Position numbers and translations under genes: made by a program
The notes under the pieces: model-generated
What the model saw: only the letters and a program-made list of their open reading frames with translations
Told to the model about the DNA's origin: nothing
Databases searched by the model: none
From: DATKJY01 sp964540105
GTDB taxonomy: Bacteria; Zixibacteria; MSB-5A5; GN15; FEB-12
Assembly: GCA_964540105.1 (NCBI GenBank)
Contig: CAZILL010000003.1
Span: forward strand, 1-64,000
Length of the DNA stretch: 64,000 nt
Reading direction: 5' to 3'
Part shown: positions 58,508 to 64,000 of the stretch, piece after piece
How the letters are laid out: the number at the start of each line of letters is the position of its first letter
Position numbering within the stretch: position 1 is the first letter of the stretch

Positions 58508-60115
58508 ATGTTTCGGATTGAATCAAAGATCGATATCAACTCTGCGCAATTCAAAGAGAACGACGTCAAGAACCGCGCGGCTCATCGCCTGTTCAAGGAA
58601 CGTTTGGAGCTCATCAAGCAGGGTGGACCGGAGAAGGCCCGACAGCGCCATGTTGATCGAGGCAAGCTTCTTCCCCGCGAGCGACTGGCGAAGGTCCTGG
58701 ATAAGGGCTCGCCGTTCCTTGAATTGAGTCCTCTCGCGGCCTACGATATGTACGATGGTGACGCCCCTTCTGCTGGCGTTGTCACCGGAATTGGGATTGT
58801 CCACGGTCGCGAGGTGATGATGGTGGTCAATGATGCAACGGTGAAGGGGGGGACGTATTATCCGATGACTGTCCTCAAGCATGCCCGCGCTCAAGAGATC
58901 GCCGAGAGGAATCACCTGCCATGCATTTATCTCGTGGATTCCGGAGGAATCTTTCTGCCGCTGCAGTCGGGCACGTTTCCCGACAAGGATCACTTCGGAC
59001 GAATTTTCTACAATCAGGCGCGGATGTCGGGCAAGGGGATTCCGCAGATATCAGTGGTGATGGGCTCTTGCACAGCAGGAGGAGCGTATCTTCCGGCGAT
59101 GTCGGACGAGACCGTGATCGTGCGCAAGCAGGGGACGATCTTCATCGGCGGCCCACCGCTCGTGAAGGCCGCCACCGGTGAAATAGTTTCGGCTGAGGAT
59201 CTTGGCGGGGCGGATGTTCATTGCCGGACATCCGGGGTCACGGATCATTACGCTCTGGATGACAAGCACGCGATTCAGGTTACGCGGAATATCGTGGAGA
59301 ATCTTCATCGACCCGAGAGAACAGATATCGACCGCACGACTTCGGAAGATCCTTATTATAGTCCCGAGGAACTTTACGGAGTGGTGTCGCACGATTTGAG
59401 GAAGCAGTACGATGTGCGAGAAATGATCGCAAGGATCGTCGACGGCTCTCGCTTTCACGAGTTCAAAGAACTTTATGGAGTGACCCTGGTCACCGGCTTC
59501 GCACGTATCATGGGGTATCTGGTTGGGTTTGTCGCTAACAATGGCGTGTTGTTTGGTGAGTCGGCGCAGAAAGGGGCGCATTTTGTGGAACTCTGTACCC
59601 AGCGCAAGATCCCGATCATCTTCCTGCAGAATATCTCCGGTTTCATTGTTGGCCGCCAGTACGAGGCGGGTGGAATCGCTCGCGATGGCGCAAAGATGGT
59701 TCACGCTGTGGCCAATGCCGATGTGCCCAAGTTCACGATAGTTGTCGGTGGTTCCTATGGGGCCGGAAATTATGCCATGTGCGGGCGAGGTTATTTCCCG
59801 CGCCTCTTGTGGATGTGGCCCCAGGCCAAGATCTGCGTCATGGGCGGGGAACAAGCCGCGGATGTCCTTACACAAGTCAAGATCGAGCAGCTCGAGAAAG
59901 AGGAGCGCAAGCTCAGTCCTGAGGAGATCTCGTCGATTCGGCAACCGATCATTGATAAGTACGAGTCGGAGTCGACGCCGTACTACTCAGGGGCGCGATT
60001 ATGGGATGACGGCATAATCGGTATGGTTGACACGCGCCAGGCGCTCGCGTTGGGGATTGCGATGTCGCTCAATGCGCCGATACCCGATCAAAAGTACGGC
60101 GTGTTCAGGATGTAG
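58508..60115 (+). CDS. Acyl-CoA carboxylase, carboxyltransferase (beta) subunit, MCC/GCC type
   Basis: The 535-residue length and motifs fit methylcrotonyl-CoA or geranyl-CoA carboxylase beta. These transfer carboxyl from carboxybiotin to the gamma carbon of the enoyl-CoA. Seen: RQRHVDRGKLLPRERLAKVL, VKGGTYYPMTVLKHARAQEI, CIYLVDSGGIFLPLQ, TFPDKDHFGRIFYNQARMSG, SVVMGSCTAGGAYLPAMSDE, FIGGPPLVKAATGE, and the C-terminal GGSYGAGNYAMCGRGYFPRL. The substrate (methylcrotonyl versus geranyl or other) cannot be decided by eye. It starts 2 nt after AtuA. Confidence 0.92.
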   Translation: MFRIESKIDINSAQFKENDVKNRAAHRLFKERLELIKQGGPEKARQRHVDRGKLLPRERLAKVLDKGSPFLELSPLAAYDMYDGDAPSAGVVTGIGIVHGREVMMVVNDATVKGGTYYPMTVLKHARAQEIAERNHLPCIYLVDSGGIFLPLQSGTFPDKDHFGRIFYNQARMSGKGIPQISVVMGSCTAGGAYLPAMSDETVIVRKQGTIFIGGPPLVKAATGEIVSAEDLGGADVHCRTSGVTDHYALDDKHAIQVTRNIVENLHRPERTDIDRTTSEDPYYSPEELYGVVSHDLRKQYDVREMIARIVDGSRFHEFKELYGVTLVTGFARIMGYLVGFVANNGVLFGESAQKGAHFVELCTQRKIPIIFLQNISGFIVGRQYEAGGIARDGAKMVHAVANADVPKFTIVVGGSYGAGNYAMCGRGYFPRLLWMWPQAKICVMGGEQAADVLTQVKIEQLEKEERKLSPEEISSIRQPIIDKYESESTPYYSGARLWDDGIIGMVDTRQALALGIAMSLNAPIPDQKYGVFRM

Positions 60116-60130
60116 CGCACTGGGGTAGCG

Positions 60131-60940
60131 ATGGACTATACTACTCTCGAATACGTCAAGGGGAACCAGACAGCGCACGTCATCTTCAACCGTCCAGAAA
60201 TCCACAATGCCTTCAATGCAACCGTCATCACTGAAATGGCCGAGCTCTTTTCTCGCATCGCCGAGGATGACAGCATTCGGGCGGTAGTGTTGACCGGAGC
60301 GGGAAAGTCGTTTTGCGCGGGAGCCGATCTCAACTGGATGCGAGCCGTGGTGAGCCAATCCTTTGAAGAGAATCTTGCCGAGGCTCATGCGCTGGCTGAC
60401 CTGTTCTATCAGATATACATGTTCAGGCGACCGGTGATCGGCAGGATCAATGGCGCCGCTATTGGCGGCGGGACCGGCTTCGTGGCGGTCTGCGATATTG
60501 CCGTGGCAGCACGTTCCACCACGTTTTCGTTTTCAGAAGTGAAGATTGGCGTTGTGCCGGCGTGTATAGGTCCATACGTCATCAACAAGATCGGTGAGGG
60601 GAGAGCTCGTGAACTCTTCATCACGGGTGAACGGATGGGCGCGGAGCGCGCCTGCTCTGTCGGACTGATCAACAAGGTCGTCGACGACGCTCAACTCGAT
60701 GAAGAGGTTGCCCGGCTTGTTCATGCCATACGCACTTCAGGACCTGAAGCTGTGGCGACCGCGAAGCGATTGGTCAGCGAAGTCCCTCGTATGACACCTG
60801 AGCAGTTCAAGCCGTACACCGCCGAAATGATCGCCAAATTGAGGATATCGGCGGAAGGGCAAGAGGGGATGGATTCGTTTCTGAACAAACGTACGCCATC
60901 GTGGGTAGATTCGGGTAAGTCGAGCAAGGATAAGTCGTGA
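60131..60940 (+). CDS. Enoyl-CoA hydratase/isomerase (LiuC/AtuE-like)
   Basis: A crotonase-fold enzyme of 269 residues. Motifs are IFNRPEIHNAFNATVITEM, AVVLTGAGKSFCAGADLNWM, RPVIGRINGAAIGGGTGFVA (oxyanion-hole glycines) and FSEVKIGVVPACIGPYVINK. In the place of this operon the expected role is hydration of 3-methylglutaconyl-CoA to HMG-CoA (LiuC) or the isohexenyl analogue (AtuE). It overlaps the biotin carboxylase start by 4 nt (ATGA-type GTGA). Confidence 0.92.
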   Translation: MDYTTLEYVKGNQTAHVIFNRPEIHNAFNATVITEMAELFSRIAEDDSIRAVVLTGAGKSFCAGADLNWMRAVVSQSFEENLAEAHALADLFYQIYMFRRPVIGRINGAAIGGGTGFVAVCDIAVAARSTTFSFSEVKIGVVPACIGPYVINKIGEGRARELFITGERMGAERACSVGLINKVVDDAQLDEEVARLVHAIRTSGPEAVATAKRLVSEVPRMTPEQFKPYTAEMIAKLRISAEGQEGMDSFLNKRTPSWVDSGKSSKDKS

Positions 60941-62451
60941 AGCCGCTATTTCACAAGATTCTGGTCGCCAACCGCTCCGAGATTGCTGTGCGAGTCATCA
61001 ACGCCTGCCGCACGCTGGGGATTCCTACCGTAGCAGTGTACTCTGAGGCCGACGTCAATAGCAAACATCGTTGGCACGCTGACGAGTCCGTGTTGATCGG
61101 GTTGCCCGCACCGCGCGAGTCATATCTTGATATCGACAAGATCATTCGGGCGGCCAAGGACACAGGGTGTGACGCCATTCACCCCGGTTACGGTTTTCTT
61201 GCCGAGAATCCGCTTCTGCCGAAGCGCTGCGTGCAGGAGAAGATCGCGTTCATTGGTCCCACCGCGGAGGCGATGCGGCTCCTGGGGAACAAGATCGAGT
61301 CACGAATCAAGATGAAAGAGGCGGGAGTGCCGCTGATTCCCGGTATGACCGCAAGCGCGGTCGATCGGGGCGTCTTCAAGAAAGCCGCAAGCGAGGCCGG
61401 ATATCCGGTGATAATCAAAGCTGCCGCCGGCGGCGGGGGAAAGGGGATGCGCGTCGTTCACGAAGAGAACCAGCTTGAAGCGGCCCTCGATGCGGCACGA
61501 CGCGAGGCCGGAAACGCTTTTGGCGATGATACCGTTTATCTTGAGAAATACATCGCCAATCCTCGTCACATTGAGTTTCAAGTGATTGGAGATACGCACG
61601 GGACAACGGTCCATGTGTTCGAGCGCGAGTGTTCTATACAGCGGCGGCATCAGAAAATCATTGAAGAAACTCCCTCGGTAGCCCTCACACCCGAACTTCG
61701 TCAGCGGATGGGGGCCGACGCGGTGAAAGTGGCGCAGGCAGCACACTATACCAATGCGGGAACAGTTGAATTCCTGCTTGATGAGCAGGGACATTACTAC
61801 TTCCTCGAAATGAACACGCGCATTCAGGTGGAACATCCGATCACGGAAATGGTGGCCGGGGTTGATTTGGTCCTGGAACAGATTCGGATCGCCGCCGGCT
61901 TGCCGCTATCGGAGTCATTCCATAGCCTCTCGCAACGAGGGCATGCCATCGAGTGTCGCATCTATGCCGAAGATGGCGAGAACGGTTTCCTGCCATCTAC
62001 AGGCACAATAGTCTTATATTCTGAACCAACAGGTCCGGGGATACGCGTCGATTCCGGTGTGACGGCTGGTTCAGAGATCACGGTCAATTACGATCCGATC
62101 ATGGCCAAACTTATTGTCCATGCGCCGACCAGAGAAGCGGCAATTATCAAGATGATAGACGCGCTCCATAACTACAAGATTCTCGGAGTGAAGACCTCAA
62201 AACGTTTTATGGTTGATGCCCTGAACCATCCCGAGTTTGCTGCCGGAAGAACGTTCACCAGCTTCATCGATACCCATATGGGGAAGCGCGAACTCGATAT
62301 GACAGAGTATCGATGCATCGCGGTTTCGGCCGCTTCGGCGCTATTGCTGACGACGACGAATCATCATCATCCATCGCCAGGTGCGGCATTGGCACCTCCT
62401 GCCTGGGAGCTTATTGGAGACTGGCAGATCGGAGGGTCGATCTATGTCTAA
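60937..62451 (+). CDS. Biotin carboxylase subunit of the acyl-CoA carboxylase
   Basis: Biotin carboxylase loads CO2 on biotin with ATP. The protein (504 residues) has FHKILVANRSEIAVRVINAC, DAIHPGYGFLAENP, the ATP-grasp loop KAAAGGGGKGMRVV, EKYIANPRHIEFQVIGD, ECSIQRRHQKIIEETPS and FLEMNTRIQVEHPITEMV. The ATP-grasp core ends by about 450. The final 50 residues (YRCIAVSAASALLLTTT, WELIGDWQIGGSIYV) look like the start of a BT-type linker. It overlaps the biotin carrier gene by 8 nt. Confidence 0.94.
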   Translation: MKPLFHKILVANRSEIAVRVINACRTLGIPTVAVYSEADVNSKHRWHADESVLIGLPAPRESYLDIDKIIRAAKDTGCDAIHPGYGFLAENPLLPKRCVQEKIAFIGPTAEAMRLLGNKIESRIKMKEAGVPLIPGMTASAVDRGVFKKAASEAGYPVIIKAAAGGGGKGMRVVHEENQLEAALDAARREAGNAFGDDTVYLEKYIANPRHIEFQVIGDTHGTTVHVFERECSIQRRHQKIIEETPSVALTPELRQRMGADAVKVAQAAHYTNAGTVEFLLDEQGHYYFLEMNTRIQVEHPITEMVAGVDLVLEQIRIAAGLPLSESFHSLSQRGHAIECRIYAEDGENGFLPSTGTIVLYSEPTGPGIRVDSGVTAGSEITVNYDPIMAKLIVHAPTREAAIIKMIDALHNYKILGVKTSKRFMVDALNHPEFAAGRTFTSFIDTHMGKRELDMTEYRCIAVSAASALLLTTTNHHHPSPGAALAPPAWELIGDWQIGGSIYV

Positions 62452-62941
62452 GCGTGAATTCGTGATAGATGATGATACCATCGAGGTAGACAGCACCTTG
62501 AGCGGTGAGACGGTGTCGGCGATGGTAGACGCCCGGGTCATCAGCCTTCATCCTATCGGGTCGGGAATGTTTGTGGTCAACGGCGACGGGAAGCACCGGA
62601 TGGTTGCAGTCGCACGACACAAAGGTATCTTCTACGTCGATGTTGATTCCGTGCTGATCGAGGTGCTCGAGTCGTCGGAGGATGGCTTCTCCGGTTCTGC
62701 GGGTGACCACGGTGCGGCCAAAGACAAGATCGTTGCACCGATGCCGGGGAAGATCGTCAAGATCATGGTCACGATTGGAGATATGGTCGAGTTGAAACAA
62801 CCCCTGCTGATCGTGGAAGCGATGAAGATGGAGAATCTTGTGGTCTCGAAAGCTCGTGGAAAAGTCAGAGCAGTCAACTTTTCGGCTGGGGATCAGGTAG
62901 ATACCGAGAAACCGATCATCGAACTTGACCTGGCTGAATAG
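62444..62941 (+). CDS. Biotin carboxyl carrier protein with BT-like N-terminal part
   Basis: The 165-residue protein has the biotinyl domain at about residues 85-165: IVAPMPGKIVKIMVTIGDMV and IVEAMKMENLVVS, with biotinylated Lys 128. The first 80 residues (KREFVIDDDTIEVDSTLSGE, RMVAVARHKGIFYVDVDSVL) form a beta-rich domain resembling the BT region of methylcrotonyl-CoA carboxylase alpha. GGAGGG precedes the ATG at 62444. Together with the biotin carboxylase gene it makes up a split alpha subunit. Confidence 0.92.
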   Translation: MSKREFVIDDDTIEVDSTLSGETVSAMVDARVISLHPIGSGMFVVNGDGKHRMVAVARHKGIFYVDVDSVLIEVLESSEDGFSGSAGDHGAAKDKIVAPMPGKIVKIMVTIGDMVELKQPLLIVEAMKMENLVVSKARGKVRAVNFSAGDQVDTEKPIIELDLAE

Positions 62942-62959
62942 AGCGGTGACCACGGTCGT

Positions 62960-62984
62960 TGTAGCGCACTTGCTAAGCGCTACA
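62960..62984. terminator. Hairpin between convergent operons, possible terminator
   Basis: TGTAGCGC and GCGCTACA form a perfect 8-bp stem around a 9-nt loop. There is no T tract on either strand. It lies 18 nt after the biotin carrier stop and overlaps the end of the - strand barrel gene, so it may mark both transcript ends. Confidence 0.5.
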
Positions 62985-63555
62985 GAATCAAGCCGATCAT
63001 CGCCTTAACGAACTGAACATCACTCGCTGCACCACTGGATATGTAGACAAACCTCCCTTCGAGGAACAGCCTACGGTGGTTGGCAGAGCCCACCTCAACA
63101 CCTATCGCCGGAGAGACATAGGGATTGTTGCGCGCCGCCGAAGCCGCGTAACTATATGTGATGTGTACAACGCCGCCTCCAAGAGAAACGTAACTACACC
63201 CCGAGATTTCTCTCGGGAAACGCAGTTTCATTTCGATTCCTATAGACGCAAAGCGGGTGTTGCGGGAGCGAAGAAGAGCGCCGTGGAACGCATCATATGA
63301 TAGTCGGCCGATGATGAGCAGATCGGATGAATTGTGGAACGGGGCGATGCCAATTCCGATTGTTCCGCCCAATCCGTAATCGGTACTCCTGGCGAATTCG
63401 CCCATACTGACGGCGACGCCTGCGCCAATGGCGAGTTCCGCTGCGCGGCACGCCGGCGTAATAGACGCGACCATCACGATCAGGCATAACGCGGCGATCG
63501 TCACGACAGCGCGCGCGCGTCGCGCTCTGAAAAGGATTCTCCAGATGCTGTGCAT
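62980..63555 (-). CDS. Small outer-membrane beta-barrel protein
   Basis: The 191-residue protein (start ATG at 63555) has an Arg-rich start (MHSIWRILFRARRARAVVTI) and a signal peptide ending ACRAAE. Amphipathic strands follow: LAIGAGVAVSMGEFARS, YGLGGTIGIGIAPFHN, FASIGIEMKLRFPREISGC, SYVSLGGGVVHITYSY and LFLEGRFVYISSG. The pattern is of an OmpX/OmpW-like small barrel. A longer start at 63624 is possible. It lies downstream of a second barrel gene on the same strand. Confidence 0.68.
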   Translation of the reverse strand: MHSIWRILFRARRARAVVTIAALCLIVMVASITPACRAAELAIGAGVAVSMGEFARSTDYGLGGTIGIGIAPFHNSSDLLIIGRLSYDAFHGALLRSRNTRFASIGIEMKLRFPREISGCSYVSLGGGVVHITYSYAASAARNNPYVSPAIGVEVGSANHRRLFLEGRFVYISSGAASDVQFVKAMIGLIL

Positions 63556-63695
63556 AGTGTATCCCGATTGTCCAATATAACAGAAGGTCGCGCTGGATGC
63601 AAGGAGAGGAATGCTGGCAGCCATCGCGTCTGAGTTGCGCGACGCTGTGCCGTTAGCACCAACCGGGTTCGGGGGGATCCCAGGTCAGTGGTTCA

Positions 63696-64000
63696 GTTCA
63701 GAAAAATCTCAATCCAAGAGTGATGGGAATAAATTCGGTCGTTTCTCTCTTGGTCGACACTTTTACAATACGTGCCTGGGCGAAGAGATTGATCATCGCG
63801 AACAATTTCAGTTCGAGCCCTCCTCCCACGTTGATGTAGAATCGGCTCTCGTCAAGTGAGGTGGCGTCCTTGAGCGCTTGTGGCGGCTGGACGACCGAAC
63901 CCGCCAGGGTGACCAGATCGGTCGACGCAACTTTTGCTACGCCTGCTCCTCCGAGAAGGAACGGCCTGATCGGGGATCCCGGTATGCTTACTACTAAGCG
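63696..64000 (-). CDS. Outer-membrane beta-barrel protein, C-terminal part
   Basis: This frame is open to the window edge on the - strand, so the N-terminus is missing. The visible 101 residues contain PFLLGGAGVAKVAST, RFYINVGGGLELKLFAMINL and the C-terminus TEFIPITLGLRFF, which ends in the Phe typical of barrel signals for BAM. A + strand ORF overlapping here has no supporting features. It lies 141 nt upstream of the barrel gene ending at 62980. Confidence 0.72.

Noticed and set aside
63611..63859. 82-residue + strand ORF near the window end
   Set aside because: It lies antisense to a reading frame that ends like an outer-membrane barrel (LGLRFF) and has no family features.
1..64000. CRISPR arrays, integrases, transposases or prophage modules
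   Set aside because: No regular spaced repeats and no recognisable mobile-element protein were found on either strand.

Overview
The window comes from a Gram-negative bacterium of moderate GC content. It carries the bacterial S10-spc-alpha ribosomal operon, several proteins with signal peptides that look like outer-membrane beta-barrels, lipoproteins, a heptose/LPS enzyme, and a PorV/PorQ-like protein typical of the FCB supergroup. A candidate phylum near Zixibacteria is my best guess, but this is inference: there is no rRNA in the window. Nearly all genes lie on the + strand. No CRISPR array, insertion sequence, integrase or phage module was seen.

Layout. (1) 1-15746: tail of tuf, then an unbroken S10-spc-alpha cluster (rpsJ to rplQ, including secY, adk, map, infA, rpmJ and rpoA), closed by a strong terminator. 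L36, S14, S4 and adenylate kinase are all zinc-binding forms. (2) 15900-21807: housekeeping genes (plsY, gpsA, a MerR-type regulator, a DPM1-like glycosyltransferase, surE, a LOG-like protein, acyP, apt) interspersed with three tRNA genes, Pro(GGG), Pro(CGG) and Arg(CCT). (3) 22001-33750: envelope proteins (FadL-like and PorV/PorQ-like barrels, TPR protein, M48 lipoprotein, polyprenyl-phosphate sugar transferase, PEGA protein, fibronectin-III lipoprotein) plus a GH57 glycosidase. (4) 33943-47137: a sigma-54 enhancer-binding response regulator, SbcD-like nuclease, uppP, a GT9-GmhB fusion, AmrS radical SAM enzyme, a peptidase MA/PD40/barrel protein, a PQQ-propeller lipoprotein and a HEAT-repeat protein. 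(5) 47187-50598: hsp20-clpB behind a sigma-54-type promoter and operator repeats phased at 21 bp. (6) 51401-54026: archaeal-type HMG-CoA synthase, thiolase and a DUF35 protein. (7) 54104-56423: small accessory patch with repeats, a membrane protein and a cyclase-like protein. (8) 56709-62941: AtuA-like protein, acyl-CoA carboxylase beta subunit, enoyl-CoA hydratase, biotin carboxylase and biotin carrier. (9) 62980-64000: two beta-barrel genes on the - strand.

Two themes stand out. First, regions 6 and 8 together encode enzymes linking 3-methylcrotonyl-CoA, 3-methylglutaconyl-CoA, HMG-CoA, acetoacetyl-CoA and acetyl-CoA. No HMG-CoA lyase is visible, so HMG-CoA synthase plus thiolase may replace it, or the whole path may run toward branched-chain acyl-CoA. 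The DUF35 partner has lost all four zinc-ribbon cysteines. Second, three intergenic regions (before the PorV/PorQ-like gene, before the sugar transferase and before hsp20-clpB) hold sequences with correct -24/-12 spacing. Two of these have inverted repeats about 100-140 bp upstream, and an NtrC-type activator gene lies in the same window.

Start codons were chosen by ribosome-binding sites and family alignment from memory. No database search was possible, so product names rest on recognised motifs and gene order.
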